Shown in pieces: positions 38,416 to 51,140 of a DNA stretch of 64,000 nt. Position 1 is the first letter of the stretch. Each line of letters begins with the position of its first letter. Both the position numbers and the translations under genes were made by a program. The stretch is from positions 2,488,603 to 2,552,602 of the forward strand of contig NC_031772.1 in the NCBI RefSeq assembly GCF_001522545.3. The letters run 5' to 3'. The notes below the pieces were generated by a model. It saw only the letters and a list, made by a program, of their open reading frames with translations, was not told where the DNA came from and made no database searches. The stretch comes from Parus major (Eukaryota > Chordata > Aves > Passeriformes > Paridae).

Positions 38416-38638
38416 ATTTCCTGAGCACGTCCATGGATGGTGGTGACTCCCCCAGGTCCTCGGGCAGCCTGTTCCAATGCTTGATCACCCTCCCAGTGAA
38501 GAATCTTTTCCTGATATCTGATTTTAACCTCCCCTGGCTTAACCTGAGGACTTTTTGTCTCATCGTGCCACTTGTTACTTGGGATAAGAGATCAACCCCC
38601 ACCTCACTACAAACTCCTTCAATTCTTTTCATCTAAGT
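38416..38638 (-). mobile_element. CR1 LINE fragment with open sense frame
   Basis: Reading the minus strand, this is a CR1 3'-region fragment: the frame 38632-38384 contains KSDIRKRFFTGRVIKHWNRL followed by PEDLGESPPSMDVLRK. This corresponds to the recurrent avian CR1 tail RLDIRKKFFTMRVVRHWNRLP...SLEVFK. The plus strand shows 'GCAGCCTGTTCCAATGCTTG' and 'CAACCCCCACCTCACTACAA', typical antisense CR1 text. The extreme 3' terminus is absent. Gene predictors commonly call such frames as small proteins, but there is no reverse transcriptase or endonuclease domain here. Confidence 0.87.
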
Positions 38639-41600
38639 TCAAGACCCCAGCTCTGTCACAACCACTGATAATTCAGTTTTACGGATCTTAGATCTTCTTG
38701 ATTTGCATTTTTTGCACAGAGTGAAATGCCCAGTTAAATTCCTCCACCCCTCCCCTTCACACCTGTGGCTCCACAGACACCTCACACACCGGTGTGATCC
38801 TGGAGCACATTCCTCCTGTCTTAGTGACAACTCCTGCACAGTGCTGATCAAAGAATAAGTGACAGAATCTATATCCTGATCCTATTTCCTTCTTTCATCA
38901 AATGAGTATAAATAAGAGATAACTACAAACATCTCACTGACATTCCTGGAGAATTTTTAGATCAAGATCATTGGGTTTTTTTTCCTTTGATATTTACATG
39001 AGTAAAACCAGATTTTGATTGGGAAGGAGCAGTCTCCAAAGACAGCTTTGTCTAAAAATGTGGGCTGTGGTCTCTTCCATAGCTGTTCTGTGTTCAAATC
39101 CATTTCCACTTTAACAGGGGAGCCACAAGGGCTGATTCAGGAGGTCAGGAGCTGTGGCAGAACTCAGGTCAGTGCTTCCTGCCTGCTCCAGACTCGTATT
39201 TTGCTGTCTAAAAGCCTTCAGGGGAACATTCCCTGCTGTGTGTATTATAGAGACTTACTCTAGAGCAAGGGACAATGTATATGCTCTGTAGAAAACAGCC
39301 AATTTTCATGAGCTAATGAAGTGATCAGTGAATTTCATTGCTTTGTGAATCACTCATTTCTGCTAAAATATTGAAGGTATTATGCAGTATATCATAGCCC
39401 CTACACATTCAGTCACACAAAAGCCTATGAAATTAAATGTGAATATGGACTACGTGGAATGTGTGAGTTCTCCATGATCTTTGATGTACCACTCTCTTTC
39501 TTTTTTTCATTAAAATTCAGACCAGACTGTGGTTTGGAGGTTGAGTCTCTTCTCCAGCCCTCAGTGTACCCTCATCCCCAGACACAGTTGGGTCAGCACT
39601 GCTGCACTTCCACAGAGCCCTGAACTCAGTCTGGTGATGACGTGGCTGAAGAAGAAGATCCCACAGCCCCAGTGGCAGAGGGCCCCATTCTTTGCAGTGG
39701 GTATTGTAATTTAAGAAAACACAAATGGAATGTTCAGCCCCACTCAGCCCCAGCGAGAGCAGATTCTGCCTTTTCTGCTGAAGGTGTTGTTAGCAGCTCC
39801 ACACCAGGGCAAATATCAATGGGTTCTTGGAGAATCAAAGCAACCTGTATACAGCAATGCTTTTGTCTTTGATGAGATAGCCAATTGCTCTTTGCTTTCT
39901 GAAATGCCTCTGTGTCTCCTATAGATTTTCCATACATTATTTTTCAGCCACTTCTACCAGGCAATGCAAAGCTTTCTTAGCAGCGCAGTCAATAAATGAA
40001 AATATAAAAGTCTTTATTTACACTGCCAGACAGGGGCTCTAGTGCAGTCCTTGTAGTGCAATACATCACAGCTCTATGGCTTTCCTTAGGGTTTATTCTC
40101 TCTCTGACACAACTACAAATGCATCTAAATCAAACCAAACACCTGGAGACTTTCCAGTCGTATTTTCCCATCCTAAATGAGTCCCTCTGCCTGTCACCCA
40201 CCCAATCACACAGCAGCGAGGAGCAGTTCCAAAGTATTAAGGAGAAAATGAGCCAGCCACGCTCCCATTTGTGTGACACAACCATTTGTGTCGACACTGG
40301 TTCTTCTGCAAGTACAAAGGAGAGAAGAAAGAGCTCATTCTTAATTCCCTGCATCCTTCAAATGGAAGGAACCCAGCATTTTTTACATAAACAAATACAA
40401 GTAACAGTAACTACTTGCAAAAATTTTTAGGATGGAATAGCCCTAAGCCTTTCCAGCAGTATCTGCACAGATTGACTTAGATTAGATGCTAAATCATTTT
40501 CACAATTCAGATGCTTGATATTTTATCTGTTTAATAGGTTCCCCATTTCTTGTCTCTTTACAACTGCAACAGCAATTACAATTGCCATGAATATTGATAC
40601 ACTATAAAAAAAAAAAAAAGCCATTTTTGCCTCACACTTCTTTTATATATGCAATGGATATTTAACCACTACTGGTGCTGTGAGTAACATATTTCACCAA
40701 CATAAACAATGAACTTGTGGACAAGAGCTGGCTAAAATTTCAAGCATAAGCCCTCAGCAATAAGGACAGACTCCTTGGGTAAAAAAGACAGATGTACATG
40801 AAAAAGAGAGAGAGAGATTACAGGGAGAAGAAGATGAAAAATTGTTCTTTGAGCATCTTAAACTACTCCAAAGCTACTCACGTACTCGATTTCTTTAGAA
40901 AAAGATTCAGGCATAGCCACAAGTGGCAAACACCGATGAGATCTTTCACAGACACGGGGGCACTGCGATATTTTCAGCCCCACACCAGCTCTGAATTTCT
41001 CATCATTTCTCATTTCTCATCTGAGGCTGGGAAGGACAACTTCCACCACAAGGACTGCGAGCCTTTGCTTTTTCACTCGTTGCATACCTATTCATGTGCA
41101 GCTTTCGCTAATTTCTGCTAATAATTAGTGTTCTGAGATACATTAGGGATGAAATCAGTTGGGATGTTTGATTTATGTCTGTTGTTTCAGGGTAATTAAT
41201 ATAGTCTAGCAGGTACACACTCTACAAGAAAGAAGGAAAGAAGGGAATATTAAAAATAAGGAGAATTTTGGGTGAATTTAATGAGGCTGATGTGCCCCTT
41301 TTGCACTGAAGAAAAACTGAGCATCTTCTGAATTCTAACTCATGTCTACCAGTAATTTGACCTCCCCAGAAGAACATCAAGTTTTGATGTATGCCTTCAT
41401 ATAGAATATTTACAGCAGTATCCTAGGTCCTTTTACAAGGAAAATGCACTTGAAAATATAATCTAACTTAATTCAACCTTCTCATTGCTACTGATAACTC
41501 ATGCACCTTAATTTATTTATTATGACTGGATATGAAAGCAGAAAACAAGAGCCTGAACACTGATTGGTCACCACTCCATGCAAATTAAATGGGGTTTTTT

Positions 41601-44600
41601 GTGGGGTTTTTCCCACCTGTTTTGTTTTTCTCTGTGTTGATGTTCTCTATGTTGATACTCTCTGGCTGTATTATGAAAATGTGCTGATGATTTTACAGAA
41701 AAATATTTAAGTCATTAGAAAATTAGCAAAACATGAGAGGGAAGAATATCAGATAAAGGAGGCTCGTAAACTCAGCAGTAACAAACAAACAAAAAAAAAG
41801 TACTTTAAAAAACCAACCAGCACTTACATAAAAATCAGAGAAGTCTTAATGGAAGCAGAAAAGGAAAAAGAAAAGTTTGTTTTTTTTTCCCATTGTAGAG
41901 AAAGATGTCTTTCACCATAAAGAAATGTCACCATCAGTGATGCAGGGTCACGTATAGAGAATATGTGTTCTCCATAAAGCTTCATCGTAAGGTGCATTCA
42001 TCAGAGGTTGTGGGGTTTTTAAAAATCAAACCCACAGCTCGAAAGGAGACTGGAACACAGTAATACCTGTGCAGCTTAGCAGCCATTAACCTCCCAATTG
42101 TATTGCTTGTCAAACGAGGGGGAGGATCAATTCCTCTTCCAGAAGCAGCATAACGATATTACCAGGTTTACAGTGTTTAAATAAACACAAGGAAAGCCAA
42201 AATAATAATAAAAAACCCAACAAAAAACAAACCACTCCAAACAAAACAAACCAAACTCATTTACAACCACCATAGAGCAGAATTTTAGAAGCTGTCTCAA
42301 GTGACTGATAGCTTTGAGCATCAGGATCCAACCCCCCAGATTATCTTTTATCCCTGTGACCATGGTTGTCCTCTATTACCATGACCTTCCAGCACTGCTT
42401 TCATTTAATTATATCTTTTAGATAATGATCATTCCAATGGCTGTCATGAGCAAACACATAAATTTGCTGTAAGCCTTTGTCTACTTTTCTGAAATTTTGC
42501 CAGCACTGCACCTCAAAGATTTCAATTTTCTTCCTGTCAGCAGCCCTTCTTTCTCATGATTCATATTTTGGCTACTGCAAAAAATGTGCTTTTTAACAGT
42601 CATGTCTTGTACAATTCAAGTTTCCAATTGTTTTACTTGGGAATTTTAAAACTCCCTACAAGTGATGTCTTTAACTGGCAAGGAGCACGAACTAGCAAAT
42701 AGTGTAGAAGAGCTGAGGTTGAATCCTAAATACCTGTATTTAGTGTCTCTCCACTGAATGACTGAGCTGTTTTGCATCTCATTTTGATTAATAAAATCTA
42801 AATTTTTGACATATTCACAGAGAGCCCTTATTCTTTGTAATATTTTTGCTTCCAATTTGGTGGCTGTGGGAAGATGCTGTTTTCTTTTTGCAGCTGAAAT
42901 CTGTTCATGGATCTGAATGAATGCTAAATCAGTTCCACTGTGTAAGGTCTTCCCTTAGCCCAATTTAATTCTCCTGCTACACAAAGGAAAGGCTCCAATC
43001 CGAACACATTCTTGTCTCATACCCTCCCACAGCCCTTTCACTTGATACCTGTCATGACAGATATCATTTGTGTCATCATAAATACGTTGTTTTTTAAAAA
43101 AAACACAGCATCAACATGTCTACACACGGATGAAATAATAAGAAATAACATTTCTAAGTCGTCACTGAGGAAATCTCCTGTTGGTCCTGCTATTCCATTT
43201 ATCTCCCAATAATTTGATGGGGCAATATCCTGGTACATGAACCCACTATTTGCAATGGCTAAAGACAATTTCCTCCCATCAATCTATTGCAGCTTCCAAC
43301 CTATAAATCTTGTCACCTTGGGTGACTTCTGGATCATCTTGTCTTTGATACTTTGACCAAAGTGCAATTACTCTTGCCCTGCTGCATTCCCTCCCGTTTG
43401 TGGCTGCTGCTGGTTGAGGATTCCACACAAATTCCTTCCCCAAGGCACTGCCTGTGCTGGGAGTCCAAAGCACCCCAAGAATAAAGCCAGTCAGAGCTGT
43501 TTGCCACTTCCTAAGGGCTGGGAAGCCTCAGAGGTAGAGCTCAGCTCTGGCTGCCAGTCAATTACAAATGCAATTGCTGCGTATGATTCTTGGAGCTGGA
43601 CCCAACGAGGCCGGTAAGATTTACATGATGGTTTAGATTCCTGAATTTGTGCTGAAAATGTGTTTCCACAATCAAAATGAGTTGTTCTGGACACCTAACA
43701 AGGTTTACATCAGACAGAGTTGTAACATTCATCTTCTAATTGTTTTGCAGACAAGAATAAAAAGTGAAAAAAAGTGCATTGGAACAAAATTCCTGGAAAT
43801 ACACCAAGAACTGCAGCAAAACTGTCATTCATCTTTACATCTACAAAGATCAAAAAAGTAAAGTTTTGAACCTCCTCCAGCCACCCAAATTAATCTCATC
43901 TCCAATCTTCCTGCATCCTCCACACAATTCTCTGCAGCTCCAATCTCCACATGAACATTCTGTTGGTTATTTTCATTTCAGCTCTGCCTTTGGCTCTGGG
44001 GCTGCTCCACTGCTCAGCTCAAAGGCTGAGTTTAAGTGTGGGATGTTCTTTTTCAAAGAATTATGGCTATACCTTCTGCTTTAAAAATAAAAAAAAGGCC
44101 AAAAAAAAAAAGATAAAAAAATCCCCAAACCAAACCTTATTAGGTCTGTGAATTACCTATAGGTGGTGTTCCACCTGTATTTTCTCTCCATCCATCCCAT
44201 GCTCAGTTACAGGCAGCACTACAATCCAGTTCCTTAACATTTCTCTATAATTTGCATCTTCCAGTTAAAAATATTCCAAGTTCTGTTCTTTCAAGTGTGT
44301 AATTTCAAATGTATGTTCTTCAGAAGAAAAACAATTTCACATCAGGTCCAAAATTGCTTCTGATAATCTCACCTAGCACATATTTACCTTCCTCTAGCAC
44401 TAACCCCATTCTTCCCACAACCAAACTGATTCTCTGTTTTGAGATACAACTTCTCCACTGCTGATTCCTTTTCACTCTGTTATTGTCAGTACCACTGCTG
44501 TATAAATAAAACCCTTCCTCGTGCACCGAGGTCTGGAAACTCACTGCTAATTGCTGCATTATTAATTGCTAAGTCAACTGGTGGCAACAGGGAGTCCGAC

Positions 44601-44769
44601 TGCTGTCTCTGGAGGGCCCAGAGGATTGTCAGAGAAGTATTTTTTTTTTTTCTTTTTCTCAGCTGCTCTGTTTTCTCTCTTTCTGGGAGCACAGGCTGTG
44701 TTGTTTTCCTGAAAACACGCAAGCGGTGATAGAATACAAAGACGCCCCACGGAATGGGCTGGGTGAGCA
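38639..44769. other. Unique non-coding sequence, no gene recognised
   Basis: AT-rich with a 14-base A run (40606-40619), a short GA-rich run (about 40805-40817), a G4T6/G4T5 motif (41591-41611) and an A/C-rich tract (42200-42257). A splice-donor-like CCG/GTAAG at 43612-43619 follows a short open frame, but evidence for an exon is insufficient. Confidence 0.5.
42200..42257. repeat. A/C-rich low-complexity tract
   Basis: Begins with (TAA)n-like sequence and passes into A runs with AAC, AACCC and CAAA units, of the same class as the tracts at 3281 and 62736. Confidence 0.85.
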
Positions 44770-45230
44770 CGGAGAGAGCCATGCTCTAATTAGACTATGT
44801 CACCAGACTCATTTAGTAACGACTATTGAAGGCACAGAAGAAGAATGCTACAAGTATAATTATAGTACCTGACAGACCAACAAATTAAGTAGGAGATGCC
44901 TCCAAATTCACCGAGCTCGTCTTTCGACTGATGCAATATTTAAAACGCTCCGCACAGATTCATGCATGTGCAGCATGACAATTGATTGGCACGAGGTGAT
45001 TTGTTTTCCTGAGTGATGCTGCTATGATCCTCACTCCCAGTCTTTTATTGATCCCTGAAACAAATATCCTCCTGTACTGGTTTCATTAGACAGGCTCTGT
45101 CTTGTTAATTACCGCTCTCTCAAATCTTTTGGTGTTTCATTAAAGTGAACAAATTGAAAGAATTAAATAAAGAATCCATGTCAGCTGTCACTGTGGCAGT
45201 GGTCTTTAATTCCCCAGAATACCAATAAAG
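44770..45230. promoter_or_regulatory. Candidate conserved enhancer-like element
   Basis: This repeat-free block has TAATTAG at 44788-44794, TAATTAT at 44857-44863, TTAATTAC at 45105-45112 and CAATTGATTGG (inverted CCAAT) at 44979-44989. It retains about eight CpGs between 44819 and 45115, including ACCGAGCTCGTCTTTCGAC, whereas CpG is scarce in the window. It has no coding frame. Retained CpGs plus clustered homeodomain-type cores are typical of unmethylated, constrained developmental enhancers. Constraint is inferred and not measured. Confidence 0.35.
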
Positions 45231-48200
45231 AAAGCCCCCCCCTCCCCCTTATTTTTTTTTAGTATTTCTGACATCAAGTCACAACAAAGTGGTGCAATGC
45301 ACCATAAGAATTGACTAAATCAAGTTGGAAAATACTCTGAAAGTCTTGGCTGACTACATCCCAAATCCTTTTGGACTTTAGGGAGGGTTCTTCTACCTCA
45401 CTGCTGGTACAGAGAGTTTCATCAGCTCCTCTGCAATGGATCAAAAGGAGTTGTTTTCCTCTATTCACAAGAGAGAGAGTGAAGGACTAAACAGCAGAAA
45501 TAATTTGTATGGAGATTTCCAAAATGAGTCATATTCAATTGCACTGATAAAAAACATTTGAAAATTGCTTTTGTGGTGAAAAAAAAAATTACTTTTGTTC
45601 CTTTGCAAAGAAAATAAGCATTTTTTTCCCCCTCCTGATAGGTAAAATATGAAAATCTGAATAAAGGGAAAAATAAAAATAGAAAAAAACCAAAAAACAA
45701 ACGTATTCCCTACACTGGATAGAATTGATTTTGGAAGTCTGCAGAACATTAGGAATTTGAATTAGGGAACATTCTCTATAATCAGGAACACCTAATAAAA
45801 ACTCAAGATTCAAGATGATTAAGAACAGCCAGGGCATTTTTTTTTTATTAATGAATCCTTTATTCTCTGTGTTCTCAGGCTTTTGGAAATGTCTACATTT
45901 CCCTGAGCATATTTAGCAGCTTTATCAGTATTAAGGTAATGATTCCCTCACCTCTTTTCATTGTGCTGTCATCCAGCCTCTAAGATTCCCTTACAACCTG
46001 CAGTGAGCCATTAGAAAAATGGAAAGCAGCAGAATTCAGAGGAAGCTGCTATTTTTCCCAATTTTCCTAAACCCAGAAACATCTGAAAATAATTCAGCTG
46101 CTACTTAAGCACCTTTTTTCCTGTTCACTTCCTTACCAGCTTGCCTTCCCCAGGGCAGAAGCTTTGCTAGAGAAACCCCCGAGCCCCATAGAGCTAAACT
46201 TCAATAAATAATGGACTAGGAGGAGATCTGGCCAAAAGTCCACTTGATTTTTTCAAGAAAACCACACTCAATGTCATATCTGAAGTGAGAGGCTACAGTC
46301 CTGAGATGGAAACCAGGCAGATTTTTGACATCTTGGAGCAGATCCTGACTATCTTGAACCTCAGGGACTTTGGGAGAGGCGCTACTTTTCAGCAAACATC
46401 TGTTCATTTTCAAAAGGATAAAACATAAATGCAAGAATTACACCAATGAGCAGCTCTGTGTGTTGAAAACTGCAAGAATTAACAGCAATACAAACACACA
46501 TTTAAATGAACTGGAGACCAAAGGAGCACAGCCACAAAGTGAGGCTGAAACTACTGAATTGTCACCTTCCCTTCCTCCTCTATCCCCCTTTCACTCCCCT
46601 TTCTCTCCAGTTTTCTATCTTCTACTCATCTTTATCTGAAAGGGACCTATCAGCTATTATGTGGCTGCCTGGTGGTGATGAGGCTGCCAAAATGTGACAG
46701 CCTTATCTACAGCACAGCCCTGCAAATTGCCAAGCATTGATCCAGCAACCTGGGCCAGCTGATCAGTGCAAAGCTGCTTTGATTTCTTTTCTTCTGGGAA
46801 AGAAATGAACTTCTCTGCCAGCAGCTGCTATCCTGCCAGTGCTATTCCCCAGCCAAACAAAGGGCCTGAAAATTAGAATTTAGTTAGATGAATTAACAAG
46901 GCATGCCTTTCTCCTCACTTGATTTTTTTTGCTGTATTCTGGAGGTTGCATTGCATCCTGAAATGTGAGGGGAAAACAATACAATTGATTATCATAATTT
47001 CTCTTCAGGCTTCATGTACATAAATGTCTTCCAGGTACATGGCTGAGAGTTGCCAGATTCCCATAAACTTATATCCCAGCAGCTTTTCAAAGCATTCTTC
47101 CTCCTTTATCACAATCAGATTTCACAACCAAAACAAAAAAAATTAAAATAAATTAGGTAGTTATACCCCACTGTGAGAAGGAATAATATTTTACTTAGTT
47201 TTTTTCTCCTATAATGATGGTCCTTGTGGGATCGTTTGGAAAACTCTATTTGCTTCTTGAAAAGGAAAGCAAAAATGATAAAAAAGCAACCTCATAGTTC
47301 TGGTTTTACACCTACATTCTGTAACTCTCAGTCTGTAACAGCTTTACAGAAATAATGTGTGTGTGTGCTTCGACACAGTACAGGTTAAATGTAACAAAGA
47401 AAGATCAGGAATATCACCTTCTTGGCTAATTTATTCCAAATGGGGCATTTCCTAGTTTCTCTCTTTTTAACTCTCATTTTATATCATCATTTCCTCTGCT
47501 AGGTATTTCTCAGTTTAGCTAAACTTCCTGCAGAGCTGTGCTTTCATGGGCTCTGATTTAACCTCTGCAGACACTTCCAGATCATTTTATATTTTATTCT
47601 GAATTCTTGAAACACTTTCTGGAACTTTTGATGGACTTCATCATCACACTTTATTAAGCCAGAATGTTTATCAGCCTACAACACTTGTAGTTACAATATT
47701 GGCAGGGTGTTCATTGAGCCCTTTCTTCACAAATTGGGGTTTAAGAGCATCAGGAAACCCAGCCCTTCTTTCCAGCTGCAGAAGATTTGTTGCCACTTCA
47801 CCAGAAATAAAACACTTCACATTGATGGACATCTTCTGGCTCCAGGCAAGGCTAAATCCGTGTAGCAGCTCCAAAATGTAACATCAGAAAGGAGCTCACA
47901 CCTCTCATTACATCAGAGGAAGATGTAAAATATGCATGGTGGCAGCTGAACTCCCCTGGGAAAGCAGGGTTTGTCACACTTTATAACAATTCTGCCCAGC
48001 TTTACTGAGCTTTGCTGGATGGGATAAATCAGAGGGGCCAGCAGAGCTCCCATTCCTGACATCAGGGCAGCAAATGCACGGTGCCAGCCCTGAAGGATGC
48101 TAAAAGGCTTTTTTTTTTCCCTGAGTTCTCTATGTAGGAATGACTCCTGTCCTTCTGGCAAGAACGTATTTAGCACAGTTTATTACGTTTTTAATTCCTC

Positions 48201-48329
48201 TTTTAGGTGTTACTCATGCCTTCCCCCCTTTGAGTTCAAAGTCTCTAATATCCTTGGAAAAAACCCAGAAATATACCAAGATTCTGTAACCAATAAAAAC
48301 ACTTTAAGAATGAAAAGCCACAGAGAAAA
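45231..48329. other. Unique non-coding sequence, no gene recognised
   Basis: A C-rich run (45235-45248) sits next to an A/T run. An AT-rich stretch at 46860-47010 has TAAT cores but weaker texture than the neighbouring candidate elements. A short (TG)n is at about 47359-47368. No gene is supported. Confidence 0.5.
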
Positions 48330-48660
48330 AGAATGAATTACTGAAAGATTAGTGCTGTAATTAGCAAACATGAGCTAATTCCTACTTGTAAAACAAGAAA
48401 ATTTAAGAAAATAACTTCAGTTCCCTTCAGTAAGGAGTAGAAACTGTAAAATCTACTGCAATTGTAGGAGTTAAATTCCACATTCTGCTTGAATGCTCGA
48501 TGGGAAAAACATCATCCACATCTAAATAAAGCACTTACGAAAGACTTAACTGCAAGTACATGAGGAGCTGAAATTAGACGATCTAGTTAACCAAACTTCA
48601 GTGGACATTTAAGTGCTAACTTAGATTAACATAATTTTACTGATTTCTCATCTCAGTATG
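48330..48660. promoter_or_regulatory. Candidate conserved non-coding element
   Basis: Repeat-free AT-rich block with TAATTAGC at 48358-48365, GAGCTAATTCC just after it and isolated CpGs in GCTCGATGG, TTACGAAAG and AGACGATC. It shows the same texture as the block near 45 kb. The role is inferred. Confidence 0.22.
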
Positions 48661-48884
48661 TTCTTCTGGATATTGGAGGAGCATCAGTTTATAGTTCCAT
48701 GGGAATACAAAGCTTGGAATCATTGCAACACTTTTAATTTCTCATTAGGACTTTATTTACTGACTGCAGATGTGATGGGGTTTAACTGCAGCCTGTGCTT
48801 GAGGGCCCCTGAATCACAGTAAATTACAATTACAGTTGTCTTCCACTTTCTTTCTACTACTTCTTGCACTGGTTTCAATTGTGC

Positions 48885-48926
48885 AAAAAAATAAATAAAA
48901 AAATAAAAATAATAAAAAAATAAAAT
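48885..48926. repeat. A-rich (TAAA/TAAAA)n microsatellite
   Basis: About 42 bases of A runs separated by single T, similar in motif to the large array near 5.2 kb but short. Confidence 0.9.
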
Positions 48927-49676
48927 TAGCTAGTCACTAAAATAAGTCACAGTCATAAGAAAGTTTGCCAAGGGAAAAAAAAACTGGGACCCAGTGGCAG
49001 AAAGAGAGAAAAGCCACAAAATCCAAGCCAGCATTTCACAAGCTGAAGGTCTAAGAGCCTATTGACAAAAGCTGGCAATCCAAATTAACAGCAAATTACA
49101 TAAACAGATAAATGTTTGGGAATTCAAGACTGTGTTCACCCACTGCCTGCTTACAAAATTGCTGAAAGCCTGGGTCAGGCACAGTCAAAAAATCTCATGT
49201 ATCACATACAGAATTCTATGCTTCTCATTCATCTGGAAAGCCTTGCTAAGCCTTATTATGACAATTATTTAACAAAACAAGACAATTAGAAAAATAAATT
49301 TAAATGATGGTAAGGGAGCTTCAGACATGAGTGATAGTATCAATCTGTGACACAAATAATTAGAAGAATTATTCACTTAGTGTAACTTTTAATGAACTTA
49401 CACTTAAGAAAAAAAATTATAGTGAGACAGAGAAAGACAAAGAGCTGATAGAATGTGCAATGGTAACCTGCCATCTTTCTGCTTCTTTCAGTGCCACTCC
49501 TGTGACCTTGGCTGAGCCTCATTTTTCATCCTGCATCATAGGAAGCTGCTCTGGCTTTCTGCTGCTTCTTGGTACCTTTGTACTCCTCACAATGAAGTCA
49601 CCCCCAAAGTGCCACAGATCCCACCCTGCACACACACACCACACGATGGGGTGTCTGAAATGAGATTATTCTCCCA

Positions 49677-50116
49677 CTGTTGCCACTGAAGGTGAATAGA
49701 TCACACAGACACAGCTCGAGGTGTGGTGAGAAGAAGAGAAAGTTTATTTTTCCTCCCAGGATTTACAGGTTTCTGCCCACGGCCAGGGATGGGATGGTCA
49801 GGATAACACTTTCCCCCTGCACTGGCCATGAGAGATGCCCATCACAAGACGTGTAACAGAAGGAATGTACACATATCTATGTTTACAGTCACTGTCCTGG
49901 GAAAGTCTTAGAAAACCATGTCAGCAAGCTCAGAAGCTGAGTTTTCAGGGTGACATCTCACCATCACAGGTGCTGAAGGCTGCTTCCCTCCAGAGCCGTG
50001 CTCCCAACAGCTCCACGGCCAGGGAGGGAGCAGTCCTTCCCCTGCACAGACTCAGATGCCTGCTGAGCTCTCCTGGTACTAAAGCACCAGAGGAACAGAA
50101 GCAGACACATCATATT
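49677..50116 (-). mobile_element. Possible solo LTR of an endogenous retrovirus
   Basis: On the minus strand the segment would start near TGTGTCTGCTTCTG and end near CAGTGGCAACA, which gives TG...CA termini. It holds an AATAAA signal (minus strand of 49743-49748) about 65 bases before its end, in the context GGAAAAATAAACTTTCTCTT that is usual for LTR R/U5 regions. No internal gag, pol or env sequence flanks it. No clear target-site duplication or TATA box was found, so both boundaries and the call itself are uncertain. It could also be ordinary unique sequence. Confidence 0.42.
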
Positions 50117-51117
50117 TAAATCACATTATTTGCATGTGGACAGAAAAAAACCCCAACATTTTCGTTCTGCTAATCTTTTACGTTCTATCCCATTTTAGGT
50201 AAATGTCTGATGTGAATTAAAACTCCACAGGTCCTGTTTTACACTCCCCTTGACTGGGAAGAAAGGATAAGCCAATTATTACTTTGTTTTAATTACCTTT
50301 AACCACAATATTACCTGTCTGCAGTCCCCAGTGACCTTGCTGTGTCCCATTTCTGCCCTGTTTTCCTCTCCAGGATTAACACAGCCCCACTCTGAACTTT
50401 GCACACAAACACCTCCACAGAGGCCTGGTGAATTCAGTCTCAAAAATGACATTACAATGATAAGATTTTTAATTAGTTTAACACTGCTATATCTTTTCTT
50501 GGCTCTCATCACAGCCAGGAGCTCCTAACGAAGCTCTGGGAGCACAAATAACCCCTGAGGCTCTGAGTGGGCTCCCAGTGGACAGAGCTGCTCTCCATTA
50601 CAGGTTTTTGTGAGCAGCATCAATGCACTCTAAGTGCACTGGGGTCATGAGCCTGGACCTCTCCTGAGCCAGCCAGTGCATCCTGGAGGCTACAGATGAG
50701 CGAGGAGAGGGATTGGAGCAGCCAAAAGCAGCACAGGGCAAAGCCAAGCAGTGAGAAATCTGCCCTGCCCACACTGCAGAGCTGTGCTGCTGGAAAAACG
50801 GGCTGGCTTTTCCTTCCCTAGGCTCCTGGGAAGGTGAATTGTTGCAGGGATCTGAGCTCTGCCAAATGCCAAATCCATTCCCAACCCTCGTTTCCACTCC
50901 AGGCCATAGGGCAGGGGCAGTGCTGATTTCACCACCCCACTGCACAGAGCTCTTCAAAGCCATTCTTTTGCTGCCTGAAAAACTACCAAGATTTTCACTT
51001 TTCACAGAGATGAACGCACTGCCTGCGCCTAAAACACTCATGGAGTGGTCTCTGCTGAGAAAGATCTATTTAAGATATACATCTAATTATCTCCCATTCT
51101 TACAGATGTCATTTCTT

Positions 51118-51140
51118 AAAAAAAAAAAAAAAAAAAAAAA
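51118..51140 (+). repeat. Poly-A run (23 A)
   Basis: An uninterrupted A run. There is no AATAAA in the 40 bases upstream and no matching target duplication was noticed, so a retrotransposed mRNA is not supported. Confidence 0.95.

Noticed and set aside
43518..43619. Possible exon ending in CCG/GTAAGAT with several upstream AG acceptors
   Set aside because: The donor is good, but donors of this quality are common by chance. The short frame before it has no recognisable protein similarity and no partner exon was found.
50590..51140. Processed pseudogene ending in the 23-A run
   Set aside because: No AATAAA near the A run, no recognisable mRNA and no clear target-site duplication.
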